DNA of 64,000 nucleotides from Hirudinaria manillensis (Eukaryota; Annelida; Clitellata; Hirudinida; Hirudinidae), in the NCBI GenBank assembly GCA_034509925.1, contig CM067537.1:6186001-6250000 (forward strand). Reading direction: 5' to 3'. Below the pieces are notes generated by a model, which did not search any database, was not told where the DNA came from, and worked only from the letters and a program-made list of their open reading frames with translations. Both the position numbers and the translations under genes were made by a program. Shown here in pieces: positions 26,658 through 40,000 of this stretch (within the stretch, counting starts at the first letter, position 1; each line of letters starts with the position of its first letter).

Positions 26658-29477
26658 ATGAAAGCTTCCAAAACCACTTTGCTTGTCTTGTCGTTTTTAT
26701 GTTTTGTGTTGATTACAGCATTACTCTATTCTCGTTACTCGAGAATCAGATTTACAAGCTTTAAGTTTAAGGTGAGCAGTGTTTTTCGAAGTGTATCTGA
26801 GCCAGACGAGTGATTAAACTATGGTTAAACAAAACTATTCACCACAAAGCGTTTCATTGGTTGGGGTCCATCTTGGAAGAGAGTTGAACCGTCAGCGAAG
26901 AATTCGTCTCTGCCTCGCAAATGGATCGTCATCACCACCATCTACGAACCTTCTCAGGCCATTCAAGTCTTCAGTCAAATGCCAGGCTGGCAACTGCTGG
27001 TCATTGGAGATGCAAAAACTCCAGCAAATTGGAGGTTTGGAATTGGGAAAACTTGTCTTGAAAATCTGTGCAAATATTAGGCTAATAGTTGCATGTATAT
27101 TAATATTAATGACAAAAATATTAAATGTTAAATATGTTTTAAAAATTAAATGTTAAAAATGTTGATATTTACATTATTATGTTATTGTCAGAGATGGATT
27201 TTTGATCCAATTAATGAAATTTGAATAATAATCTGAATTAAATGCAGAATTAATTATATATATATATTTTTTTAAACATAGCCACAACAATGCAATATAT
27301 CTTGGTGTTGAAGAGCAAAAGGAACTACCTTACTCCATAGTACTTCAAATTCCATGGAACACTTACACAAGGAAAATGATTGGCTACTTGTATGCCATTG
27401 AGGTCAGCATTAAATAATTAAATAAATAATTTCTTTTATTTATTTATTTATTTTAATTTTTCCTTTATTGTTTGTCTTCCAAGTGACTCAAAGAATCAGT
27501 GTCGTCACCATTATTACTTATTATTTTCACTACATCAAGCATGTTTTTTCAATTAATTTGGCTTAGTATCAGATTTCTATACTGCTAGATCTGCTGTTAC
27601 AGAATTATTATTATATATAATATGATGATAATAAATTATAATTAAATGTACATTTAAGTTATACCACTTCATTTTTCCAGCACGGAGCAGAATACATCTA
27701 TGAATCAGACGACGACAACATTCCCAATCGGAATCTGACGCTGTTCTCCCAAAGTCATCCGTTCAGACTGATAGCTGCCACTGACAACCTCACTTTCAAC
27801 CCGTACGCCCACTTTGGCCAGTCCTCGACGTGGCCTCGGGGCTACCCCCTCGACCGGGTGGGCGTGCCGCACCCCCACGAATACGTAATTTGTCCGACGG
27901 AACCTCCTGCGATCGTCCAAAGCCTGGTGGACGGCGACCCGGACGTCGATGCCATCTACAGACTCACGAGAAGACGTCCGGACGTTCCCCTGGACGTCCG
28001 CTTCGACTCCGAGGCTCCCCTTTACCTCAATCCTTCTGGAACGTTCTCTCCCTTCAATTCGCAAAACACCCTCTTCCACAGGCGAGCCTTCTGGGGCCTG
28101 TTTTTGCCAACCACTGTGACGGATCGATGCACCGACATCTTCAGGTCTTACTGGACTCAGCGCCTCATGTGGCTCTTGGGACAGAAGCTCGCCTTTGGCC
28201 CTGCGACTTTTTACCAGAAGAGGAATGTCCACGACCTTCTCGTAGATTTGGAGCAAGAGTTTGCATTGTATTCAAAAGTGGGAAATTTTTTGAGAACCTT
28301 GAAATCATGGAAATGTTCCTCGAAGATTTTTGAGGAATGCCTCCTGGAACTCACCAGAGTTGTAGTTGATGGTGGATTTTGGAAAGAAGAGGATTACGAA
28401 CTGATACAAGTTTGGATAGCCGATCTCAAACATATCGATGGATCTTTGCTTGACCAAGTTGTCATAGATCATGTTTCTGGCAACAGCAGTGATGATGATG
28501 ATGATGATGCTGATGGATGCACGGATGAGAAAAGAAAGCGTTCCCTTACGTTTTATGCCGAAGAACAATTGACCACCACGAACTATCGCGCTAACAACGT
28601 CGCACTCCCGCATCTGACTCGTGACGGTGCCATCGAAGACATCATGCGTCGTCAGTGTGGAACTTTGGCATGCGAGTCTTGGAAACTGTCGAAAGGTAGA
28701 GGCAAACTGTTGACGAACGTTGCGCTCGTCGTCTGCATTTTTGGCGACGTGGAATCGTCTCTGCCCGCTTACGAAGTACTTTATCGACCCCAGTTTAAAA
28801 AAATCATTTACTGCGTGGACAAAGATGTGACGAAGACATTTCTGAATGAATGGAAAGTCACCGTGATACGGTTGAGAGTCGGAGAATTGTCCACGTCATC
28901 CTGTCTCATGGCAGCTCACTTCATGAATTTGAACATGAAAGGATTCCTTTACTTGAGTGACAGCATGTTCTTCAACATTACTTCCAGTTGGAGAGGCAGA
29001 GATTTTCAGAAAGTGTGGCTGCCAAAACGAGAACAGGTTTCAGACGACGAGGTCGTTTCGAAGACCTGCGACCTCAGACCAAATCGATGCAAAAGATTGA
29101 CCTCCAAAACTTTTCACGCATTTTCCGAAAAAAAGATAACATTACCGAGGTTATCGGATGCAAAGCAAGTTAAAATTAAGGAAAGTCTGGCAAGGATGAT
29201 GGAAGCTTCAACATCAGAGTCGACTGGAGTCAGAATGATCACCGACTTTCCTGCGTACTTTCCCAACTCGGAACTTTCGCTTTTGCATCGCATTTGGTCC
29301 TTTTTTGATTCAAATTCTTGGGTTTCCACTGAATTTTTATCCCATCTGGTGTTTGACTTTTATGACAAAGATGTCTTCAGGTTACAACATGCCAATTTAA
29401 GCAATCTAAGCAGTGATTTTGACTACAGATCAGATATAAAGATTGTTCTCAATAGTGAAATTTGCAAGTATTTTTAA
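26658..29477 (+). CDS. STELLO-like (DUF288) type II Golgi membrane protein
   Basis: Four exons: 26658..26771, 26850..27034, 27282..27402, 27681..29477, in frame, 738 residues. Residues 1-38 are a signal anchor (LLVLSFLCFVLITALLY). KWIVITTIYEP, GWQLLVIGDAKTPANW, YTRKMIGYLYAIEHGA and YIYESDDDN follow the DUF288 pattern, as do DVDAIYRLTRR, FWGLFLPTTVTDR and SYWTQRLMWLLG. The (D/E)-rich YESDDD resembles the metal-binding acidic motif of nucleotide-sugar transferases. Plant STELLO proteins sit in the Golgi and affect cellulose synthase assembly; relatives exist in nematodes and other invertebrates, with unknown substrates. A run of six Asp lies in the last exon at about 28488-28510. The exon 2 acceptor (accacaaag) is weak. 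Confidence 0.88.
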
Positions 29478-30662
29478 TGCCTTTTCTTTCATTTAATTCT
29501 CCAATCTTAATTCTTTCAACTGAGATCTTCTGTAGGATTTTCTTGTCTCTCAGTAAATGTTTATAAAAAATTATTAGCATTTCTTTTTAAGCTGGAAATT
29601 ATTTCCAATTTAAATTCTTATTTGAAGCAAACATTTTTAGAGAACAACAGTTTCTTTCCAATTTGCTTCTCAAGTGCTGCTTATATTCAATCAGAGGTTC
29701 CCTCAAATCTGTGATTGCAAACAAATACTTCAACATCTAATCCTGACCCACTGCAGTCAGATTTTACTTTTTTCCATCAACAACTAACTCTCGCCCAGGA
29801 AATGCTCTGGCATTGAATCTATAGAACACGATGACCTTCAATTCTTTGAATCTGCCACAAGAATCTGACACTCAGACCGAAAGAAGAAGCTTCCAGCAAT
29901 TGATTGGTTGAGAGAATGGATTTCTAATTGATTTCTAATTGAACTCGCGTTTTCAAAGTAATTAAAAGAAAACTGAAAGCAACTCTTAAAAGTAAAATTT
30001 TTATTGTTCTTAAAGTTGTTATATTGTTATTAAAAAACAAAATTGTACATATTCCATTTGTTTGATGAATTACACTGCAAACCAAGAATGCTCAAATACT
30101 AAACAAACTAAAAAAAAGATATCGGAATTAAGTCAGATGCCGTTTGCGATTGGGAAGTGGGGCTACTTTGAACCCTTTTTGGGAAACCTTGTGGACAGAC
30201 AGATATTTCTTTTATCAGTTAGTTTATCTTTAATCATTATAAATTGTTAGTTTAAGTTTAAGGATTAAACCACAAACTTAAACCAATACATAATAAATAA
30301 TCACGTTTGTCGTTGATTCCAGAAGTATTGGAATATGTTTGGAAATTTCGAAAGCATAATTTTAATTAATTACCACAAATTTCATGACGTCAGCTTTTAG
30401 ATTTAATTATGACGTGCTGGAATAGGCCAAACAATAACATTCATTAGTAAACATTAGGTTCGCGGGGATTTCTTCTCGCACCAAATTTTCTAATTATAAT
30501 AATTTATCTAATTTATCGCATTTAAAATATAATCCGCAGGATGCTAATCGAAGTTCAAGAAAGTTCTTATTATAATCAAATAATGGATTTTTCTTCGACG
30601 GATTTTCCAAATTAGACGAAACAAAAATAGAGTAATCGACGACTACGAGTGGAAAGGAATCC
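29478..30662. other. Intergenic stretch
   Basis: AT-rich. A 62-codon plus frame at 30062-30250 has no recognisable domain. Nothing else seen. Confidence 0.4.
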
Positions 30663-33283
30663 ATGGCCACATCGAGGGATCTTCTCCTGTTGACCATTGA
30701 GACGTTGACCGAGAATGCCTTCGACGTCATCATGCACAGGAGGGCTCTAGTGGTCGACCTAAAGACGCGGATCAGGTACATCACGGGCATAGAAATCACT
30801 GACCAGCACATCTTGATGGGCAGCGTTGAATTGAGGGACGACCAGACCTTGGAACACTACCGAATCGAAACAGGAAGTAAACTGCGATTGGTCACCACCA
30901 TGAGAGGTGGACCGATCAGCTTCAGGAGGCCGTCGCCCGTTCCACCGTTCATAAACCTGGCAACTTTCCTGATGGCTGCCTCTGAATCAGAGTCTCCCAC
31001 TGATAATACTTCCTCGAAGAACATGCGCTCTGCTGACAATACCAACGACAAGGGGCAACCGGTGGCCTACTACATTATTCATGACGGAATCATTGTCAAG
31101 GTTATCCCAGAAAATTTGATGCCCTTAAAGAAATTTCATTAAATATTCGGACAATTCTAAGTTGAATATTAACATTTGTTCGGTCGTAACTACTTCGTCT
31201 TAAAAGCTAGAAGCTTATCTTGCAAAAGTATTGGGGGAAATACGAATGACGTAAATAATAACCCAGTGAGTTGAATATTAATTAAGCTAAGTCTGTGTAG
31301 GTAACAGAGTTCGACAATGATAACGCCAGTGAAGATTCAAAGAACTATCTGAAGAAGATGAGCAAAGATGTTCTCTCCAGGGCTTCCAAGGGCAACGACG
31401 AAGAAGAGATCAAGCGAATGATCGAGAACGAGAGAACGAAAGAAAAAATGAAGAACATCCGAAAAAACATAGAGCACGCAAACGAGGTTCGAGAGAAACT
31501 GAAAGCCAAACGCCTCTCGAGGCCCGAGCCACCTCGGGTCCTCACTTCGATTCAAACCCGAGAGACGCCCAACTTCAGTGTAGCATCGAGCAAGACTTCC
31601 AGCAAGAGGAACACGGATATCAGCGACAGGGTGGATGACAGGGAGCAGAAAATGTCCGATCAGCAATCTCAGCAGCAACAAAGAGACAAACTGAAGACGA
31701 ACTCAACTTTTCAAAAACCCTTCACCGAACATAAACAGTTCAAAGATCTCCTAAAGGTCGGGCCCGTTACTCTTCTGGAGAAGCAGAATCAAAACTTTGC
31801 TCACCTTCTCCCGGTCGTTTCCACCAGGTTCGGAAAAGTTCGAAGTTCTTAATTTTTAATTCTCTCCTTAGGGTCCTTGAAACCATTTCTTTATTTTATC
31901 GAACATCATTAATAAATTACTTTTAAAAGGTTTTAAATTGACTTCAATTGACTTCTTATAGCACAGGAAACTTCGATGACTACCTAGAGTGGGGCAAACC
32001 TGAAGACCAATTCCTCCCCAAAAGTCCAAAATTGGAGCGAAGACGTTATTCCATACAATCGGATAAAACCCAAGGTACTAACTTTTATTATTCCAATTAC
32101 GACCCTAACAACCAAGGCAGACCGATCTACTCGCCCGGCTTTCTCGGCTCTAACTACGAGCGATTCATAAATGAAGAAGAATTCATGCGTCAGACGAGAT
32201 CGATGAACGAGAGAACAAGATCCGTGGATTTCTCTTTGGGCACCCAGCCCAGCTTGCCTTCTAATGCCAGTACGTACAGAGCGAGTGTTAGGGAGGAAGT
32301 GAAATACTCGAGAGAGAAGCGTGGATCGAGCAACGCTTACTTCGACAGCCTCATAACGCTCATGGCGCAGACGATCATGGGGAGTTCGAGACGCAGCTTC
32401 GAACGACGCTCATCATCAGGCCACAACAAAGTCGGTTTGACCTCAAGAAGGTTCACTCACGACGGACGGACGAACGACCTCACCAGCCCACTGCCCCTAA
32501 AAGACTCGAACAATGTCCTGCCTCCCCTGAGAACTGCCAAGGTCAACCTGGCACAACAAACCGAAGCGCTAAAACGACCGACAGAATCTAGGCCGCTGGG
32601 TATGGTTGTGGTAGACAGGTGAGACAAAGTGACTCATTCGGCGAGGTTACCATCACGGCTTCCATCATTAATATGATAATTTATGTTAACATTAAACGTG
32701 ATCATTAGGCAGACCACACACCATTTCCGCCATCCGTTAAAACACTAGCACCTCCCACACCTTAGGATAACGACCCGACCCTATGAAAGTCTAGAAATTT
32801 CTGGCTTCAGTCCCTGTTGGTCCCATTAAAACCTTCCTTGATCGTAATTTAAGGTAATATCTTTTTGCGGGCCCCAACGTCTGTCTTTAGGTCAATCGCT
32901 CACCTCACCTGAGTTCGATTCACGAAGAGTTTAAACGCAGCGACCTAAAACAAGCACTAAAAAGCAACCAAAAGAAAAACAGAACAAACGAAAGTTGACG
33001 AAAATTCATTCTGAATTAAAATAATAACTGAGCGAAATAAGGTCACGTTGAACTGACAATCCGACGATTAGGAGACCGTGCTTTGATGATTTCCAGGTGT
33101 GCCGTGTGCTCCAAGAAGCTCGGCATAGCGACCACTTACAGGTGCAGATGCAACAAGATGTTCTGCATCAACCACAAGTATCCAGAAGAACACAAGTGTG
33201 ATTTTGACTACAAGAAGGCAGGCAAGGAACAGATCAAGAAGAATAACCCTCTCGTCGATGGGAACAAATTAAATAAAATCTGA
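30663..33283 (+). CDS. ZFAND4: ZFAND4-like protein (ubiquitin-like domain plus AN1 zinc finger)
   Basis: Four exons: 30663..31100, 31301..31827, 31962..32618, 33097..33283, all phases matching, 602 residues. Residues about 8-82 form a ubiquitin-like fold (LLTIETLTENAFDVIM to KLRLVTTMRGGPI, the last close to the LVLAMRGGPI of vertebrate ZFAND4). The middle is low-complexity, Ser/Arg/Lys-rich, with a helical stretch in exon 2. The C-terminus is an AN1 finger: CAVCSKKLGIATTYRCRC, then CINHKYPEEHKC and DFDYKKAG. AN1 proteins bind ubiquitin or proteasome and p97 partners; the exact role of ZFAND4 is poorly known. The donor of exon 1 (AAG|gttatc) is not ideal, and read-through would stop 14 codons later. 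Confidence 0.9.
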
Positions 33284-33371
33284 GGCGACCCACGACTTTC
33301 GATGTTTCTCTCTCCCTCGGGGTCATAGGTCACGGGCGGCGAGACGCATAGAAAGAGATAATTTATTTAAA

Positions 33372-33377
33372 AATAAA
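33372..33377 (+). terminator. Candidate ZFAND4 polyadenylation signal
   Basis: AATAAA 89 bases after the stop codon, before the convergent KMT2 gene. Confidence 0.45.
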
Positions 33378-33640
33378 CTGAAGTTAAAATCGGTTCGGGA
33401 TTCCGAGCGCCTCGGAAAGTCTCGACTTGGAAACTTAAAATCAGAAATCATTTCTCGGAATCTAAAAACTCATTCTGGCAAATAATAATAATAATAATAA
33501 AAATATAAAAAAAAGAAGCAAATCATTCAACCGAACCTCAAATGAAAGGCATCCAGGAACTAATCGAACACAAATAAAAATCTTTTTTTAATCATTTATG
33601 AAAAAAAAAGTTGCTTTTTTTTAAAGGGATAAATAAGGTA

Positions 33641-33646
33641 TTTATT
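33641..33646 (-). terminator. Candidate KMT2 polyadenylation signal
   Basis: AATAAA on the minus strand, about 450 bases beyond the KMT2 stop. Confidence 0.35.
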
Positions 33647-33680
33647 CGGGCGCGGAGTCTCGCCTTAGAGCTGCGACCAG

Positions 33681-33740
33681 AACCAAAGGTCACCAATGAT
33701 AACCAAAGGTCACCAATGATAACCAAAGGTCACCAACGAT
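33681..33740. repeat. Three tandem 20-bp units each holding AGGTCA
   Basis: Unit AACCAAAGGTCACCAATGAT repeated three times, the third with one change. AGGTCA is the nuclear-receptor half-site. It sits between the convergent ZFAND4 and KMT2 genes. Confidence 0.9.
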
Positions 33741-34095
33741 AACTTAAGATCGTCAAAGCATTTAGTATTTCAAAACGTTAGTTCAAGACAGTCTTTTCGA
33801 ATGCCGTCAAACAAGATATACATGCTCCTCTCGATATCGTCCTCGTAAGCTGCAAATAGTCAATCGAATGTACAAGAAGGGGAAGAACTGTACAAGTACA
33901 AGATTTCATCTGTCCTTTTTTTTTGTTTTGTTTTGTCCTCATGCTGCCCTATCCCCCCGTCCGAGGTTTCGCCGAAAAGCGAGGCTCTCCTTCGTCGACG
34001 ACGACGACAAACAAAAATCTTTCCCGGTCGGACCGAACGACCTCGCGTTCCTCCGGGAGGTCGGAAGTTCGAGCGCTCGGTCCGGGGATCGGAGA

Positions 34096-37000
34096 TCAGT
34101 TGAGGTACTTGCGGCACTTCCTGGAGCCGCACAGGCACGGTATCTTGACGTCCTCGATGGGGAATTTGTAGTCGTACGTCAATTCCTCGCCTCGTTTTAT
34201 GCTTCGCTGGGCGAAGATGACGATGTGTTTGCGATTGTCGACCTGAAAAAAACAGGAGAAAGAAATTGAATTGATTTAATTCTTAAATAATGGTCACTAA
34301 TTCTAAATAAATTTAATTTACTTCAGTAATTAATTAATTAAATCAATTTAATTCTTTCGATGATTTCACGATCGTTGTCGACTATCTATTAAGCCAACAA
34401 AATTAAGCATAACTTATTACCTTATTATTTTTAATTGTCCTTGAGAAAATTAAATTAAATCAAATTAAATAACATAACATCTGAACTACGTCCTAACCTG
34501 AATGACTCTAGAGTAGCAGTTGGGTTCACAAGAGTGATTGATGAACCTCGACGCGTTCCCCATGACGGTCGAGTCTATGACGTGGTCCAAGTCTTTTCTG
34601 AACATGTAACAACCGATGCCTCGGGCCTCGTAAGCTCTCTCCCTCTTGTCCGTCAGGTTGGCCCTGATGACCTTTCAGACGAAAATTAAATTGCAATTTA
34701 ACCACAAAAGCCGTCATTAAAAAAAAGAAAGAAATAATCACAATAAATCTAATTAATACAAGCACATTAATATGTTAATCCATTTAATACCACTAATATC
34801 TACTAATGAATGCATCAGTTAAAGTGGAATTCTTTAGTTGCACTCGCGATCGGGTATCGAAGGAACTCGGCCACTTTACCTCCCCGGAGTATTCGATGAT
34901 CATTTCCCCCATGTCGATGTCCCTCTTGCAGAAGAGACCCCTGCCGTGGATCGGGGAGCGGTAGACGCCGACAGCTTCTTTGGCAAACGTCTTCAGGTGT
35001 CTGAATCTCATGGCGACGGGCAGCTCGACGTTTCTCCTTTGATGATTGAAACATTGGTTGGATTGAAATGGATTGAAATGTTGGATTGAAATATAATTGA
35101 ACATGATTGAAATAAGAGAAAATATCAATATGTTAATGAACACTACAAAGGTTTATTGAAACAGCTTCTTAAATTATCACTGTCGTTATTATTATTATTA
35201 TTATGGCTGTTATAAAACAATTCAATTAATCAGTTAAATAATAGAACCCACAATAATAATAATAACTATATTAAAATCAAGTGATTATTACTTTATGAAC
35301 CATTAATATTATTACTATTATTGATGCACAAACAATCAATTGAACAATCACCTCTGGGCAGATTGAATGTCTTCAATCCTTGAGTCGACCTCTGGCGGCC
35401 TGCGATGTTCCGACATGAGGAAGGAGAACATGTCGTTCTTGTGCTTCGATCGACTGAAAGGTTCATTGCGTGCGCATCCGAACTTGTTCTCCACCAGTTC
35501 TTCCTGGAAACGAACGGACGGGATAGGGGGTCATTTAGTACAAAGTCTAGGTAGAGAGAGAGAGAGAGAGAGTTCGGGTCGGATGGGAAAGGAATACGAT
35601 TCTCACCTCGCTGCAGTGCCACTGCTCCTTGTGGTACTTGAAGCGGTAGTTTTTCAAGTTGCGACACTCGGGCATCTGTTCGAGGAGATACACGAAGGAC
35701 GGATGTTCCAGGCCGCTCAGGTAAAGACCGGTCAGGCCTTGGATGTCACGAGGAAAAGAAAAATTCCAATTTAGGTAAAAAAAAAATAAAGCCGAGTTTA
35801 GTACAAAGTCCCCGTCTATTTACCGGCGTATGAAATGGGCTTCATTCCTGCATTCGTCCTCGCTTCCTTCACTTTTTCAATGACCGTCTTCCAAGCTCCT
35901 GTTGAATTAAAAATCGATGACAGATGACAAATGGCAGATAGAATTAAGATGTCGTCAAAAACGACTTCATCTTCGACGCATGCAGTCATGACTCACTGTT
36001 GACGGAGTCGGACAGGACCCTAAAGCCGTCGTCGCTGGTTATCTCGAACATGAGGTGAGGCACGTATCTGGCCGACAGCTTGGCCTTCATCTCCTCTTTC
36101 TTCTCCGCGTCCTCTCCGACCTCGCAGGAGGTCTCCTCCAGGGACGACTTGCCGTCTTTCGTCGGGCCCTCCCCGTCGACGGCCTGGAGTCCCGCGCCCT
36201 CCTGGAATTCTTCGGCGTTCGGCGGACAGTTCTCGATTTCTTCCTCGGCTTCCGCCCGAGGCAGGTGCGTGTGAGTCATGGGCCTCAGTTTGAACACTCG
36301 GTCTTCAAAGATCAACGAGTAATGAATCGTTGTGAAATATAAAACACGTTTAAATAATGCATAGCAACAAACATTCTGTATCGTTTGAATAAATGAATTA
36401 TTACCTTTGTGTGCTTTTCTTTTCTCCTCGCTAGGTGGCAGCGACGTACCACGAACCTCTCCGCCGTTCGGAGTGCCGGGCTCCTCCTCGGCCTTCGATT
36501 GGCCGTCGACGGGAGGATCGGACGGAGAGTCCGTCTTCGCTTCGCCTCTGACTTTAGGTAATATGCACTGCATGTCGACGTCATCGTCGTCTTCGCTGTC
36601 GTCGTCGTCGTTTTCGTCGTCTCCCTCGGACGACATCTGGTCGTCTAAAAGCGAAGGCTGCGAGGTTTGACTCGTGGAAAGGCTGACCAACCCGGTTCCG
36701 GGTAGTTTGGATTCTCCGTTGCTGTCGTCATCGTCTTCGTCATCTTCCAAGACGTCCACGTCCAAGTCTTCGTCGTCGTCCTCTTCTTCGTTAGATCCCA
36801 ACGAACCCACGGACGCCCGAGAGTCGGACTGCAGAGAACGCACTCCCGGTTGCACGCTCGGAATGGAGTCGAAGCCGAGTCCGGTTCTCTCCGCCGGATT
36901 TACTTCGCGTCTTCGATCGAACGTTTCCTGGTCGTTTTCGGATTCCGCCGAAATCTCGTCGGCTCGGTCGCCGGACGACCTCTTCGACGGGGAGTCGACT

Positions 37001-40000
37001 TCGTCCTCTTCGGATCTTTTCCTCTTCGAGCCTCCACCTCCGCTTCCGCCTTCGCCGTGCCGATCGACCGAAGCATCCTCCTCCTCGTTTGCGTGTTCCT
37101 TTCGAGTCGTCTCGTCGTCGGAAGACGAAGAATCGTCTGCTTGTCCGTCGAACTGATCGATCTGCTTGAAGTCGCTCCTGGCCGAGGACACGTTCTTGAC
37201 CAGGATCAACTTGAACCTGGGCTGCGGCGTCCCCTCGGAGGAGTTTTGGACTCCGGCGATGTTGGAAGGCCTCCTGAGGACGAGGGCTTGGGGAGTCGAG
37301 ACGTCATTCTGCCCGACGGATTGCGGGATCGCGAACCGAGGTCGTTGACCTCCCACGACAAACTGCACCGGAGCGGCCAGTGCAGAAGTTTCGATTCTCA
37401 CTTGTTGCTGCTGGGAGGCATTCTGATTCACGAAAAAGACTGGATGTTGACCGGTCTGCGACACTTCTTTCTGCTGCTGTTGTTGTTGATGCATCGACAG
37501 GACCGACTGGAGGAAAAAGTTGTTGGTGTCGTCTCCAGAGGCAGACGTCTGCCTCTCCCCTGCCGACGTCGAAGCGCCGTAGTTCTGTCCGACCGGAGAG
37601 AACGAAACCTTCTTTTGGCCGGAACCAAAGACGTTGGCCCAGTCCTGTTCGTCCAATGGATCGAAAAACTGCGGCACGCCTCCCCTCTGGTCTCCGGCGG
37701 CCGCGTTGCCTCTGGACTGGTTGTTCCTGGCAGCTGCCTTGTTCAGCCTGTCCACGATCTGGACGAGGGACAGTTCGTCCTCCTCCTCCCGATTGCCGAG
37801 GTCCACGTCCAACTCGTCGTCCCTTTCGACGTCGACGAAATCCCCTCCGTCCATCCCGGAGTCGAACAGTCCCCCAGCCCCTCTTGCAGAAATTCCGCTG
37901 TTGTTCAGAAGCAATTCCCTCATCTGTTGACCGGACTGCCAGTTGGAGTTAGGTTGGACGTCGTTCTGATTCTTGATCGATTTGTTCGGCTGCTTTTTCT
38001 TGTTGCCCGTATCGTCGTCGGTCTGTTGTCTCAACTTGCTGATCAGAGAGGCGGTTTTGCTCTTTTTGGTGGACGGAGGTTCGAGGTTCTGCCCCTTCCT
38101 CTGACCCGGGGGTCGTCCTCTGCCCCTTCTCACGGGAACCGAATTTTCGGCAGGAGTCGGAGCACTGCGAGCCATGGTCGCCATCGCTTCGGAGACGGGT
38201 TTTGGAGTTGCTTGCTTCTTCTTGTAGGCATTAATTTGCTAAATGGAGATTTATAATTAAAATTATTAATTTTTTGAAGACTGTAAAAGATGAAGTAAAC
38301 TTCACTCACTGCTTCTTCGTCAGAGTCAAAGTCATTGAAGTCCCCGAACTCGTTCGGATCTTCCTCGGAAGCGGACAGCGTCGAAGCGTCCGAAAACTCC
38401 GCCCCGTCCTGGTCCTTGGCGAACCTCGCGGCGACGATGCGATCGTAGTGCGGGTCGCTGGGGTCGTGGGGCACGGTGAAGTCGTAGTTGTTGCCGAGGA
38501 GGTGTTGAGCGTACTTGGTGGACTTGGGTTGCACTTCAACCACTCTGAATCTGTAATAAGTCCTCTTCCTGGCGTCTGCCGTGCTCCAGAACAAACGAGT
38601 TGAGCTGCGCAAAAGCACAAAAATGTTGTTACGATAATAATAATATGTTATTAATAATAATAATAAACATTGACTATAATCAACTAATTAGGTATTGCAA
38701 TTAACAACATGTATAATATAACATGACATAACATTTATAACGTATGTCTTTTATATGTATATATTTATATTACCAGTAATCGACCGGGAATAATGTGTAT
38801 TTTGCATCCGACAGTGAAGTCAACTTGCCCATCGACTCGATGGTCATTGAACCTGAATTTAAAAAATAAAAATTGAAATTATTAACTATTAATTATAATG
38901 AATTAATTAAACTGAATCCAATGAATGAATGAATGAATGAATGAATGAATGAATGAATGAATGGATGAATGAATGAATGAATGAACAAATAGATAAATAA
39001 ATAAATGATTGACTGCACTGACCGACAAGTATGCAGATGTTCGAGGCATTAAGACCTGCAATCCACTGCTTCTTGAAGAACTTGTTGTTCTCAAAGTCCA
39101 AGCAGACGCGACGATCCACGCTGAAGCTGCTGATCAGCTGCTCATGAAAACAAATGCTCAATAAACATCATCATCATCATCATTATTATTATTATTATAA
39201 CTATTACTAATATCGTAGAGCTGAAAATAATTCCAATGGTCGCAAAGCAGCGCATTCAACAAGTTCACAAATTTATAAATCGTCAACAACATCATCAAAA
39301 CAACAACAGCAACAACAACATCTCCAAACGATTCCAAACCTACGAACTACTCACCCTTGCGTCTGCAAAAGCCACGTGACTCGAGCAAAAGACTTTCTTC
39401 GACTCGACGAAGGCACAGTGTTTCCTGCGGGCGCACGGGAAGTGGAAGTTGGCATTGCAGTCCATCTGGCAACAGCCCACCGTGGCTCCCTGTTTGCCGC
39501 ACGCGTCGCACCTCTGAGGAGACGATGAAAATCTCGACGTCAACAGATCGGTAGATGCTCAGAAATGATGATGATGATAAGGAAAATTTAAAAACAAATT
39601 CTAGTAGCAATTCAAACGAATGAAAATGATAAAGTCGATTCTGCGTTAAAGACCGACAAAGACCAAAGTCTACCGACCAACTTCCTTCCTCTGGCAGCGG
39701 CCGAGTGGACCTTTTGAAGGACCCCGTCTGCTTCCTCGTAAACCTCTGCCGACCAAAGGGCGCAGTTGACGTGAATCCATTCGTTCTGTCCCATGTACAA
39801 AAGTCTGCCGCAGTCCTGAAAGTACAGGACCAAATGAATTTAAGACGAGGCTCATGGCTTTTGTATTTTTACTTTAATAATGTATGATAGTGAATGATGA
39901 TATCTGGTGAGAGTTAAGTGTTCATACATATTCTGATTATGTCTAATGAGCCAAGTGTGACTAATAATCTTTTATTAACTAATTATATAATTAAATAATA

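Noticed and set aside
36850..38256. A 468-codon plus-strand open frame
   Set aside because: It is antisense to the large central KMT2 exon, whose minus frame is continuous with both neighbours. The plus translation has no domain and reflects codon bias.
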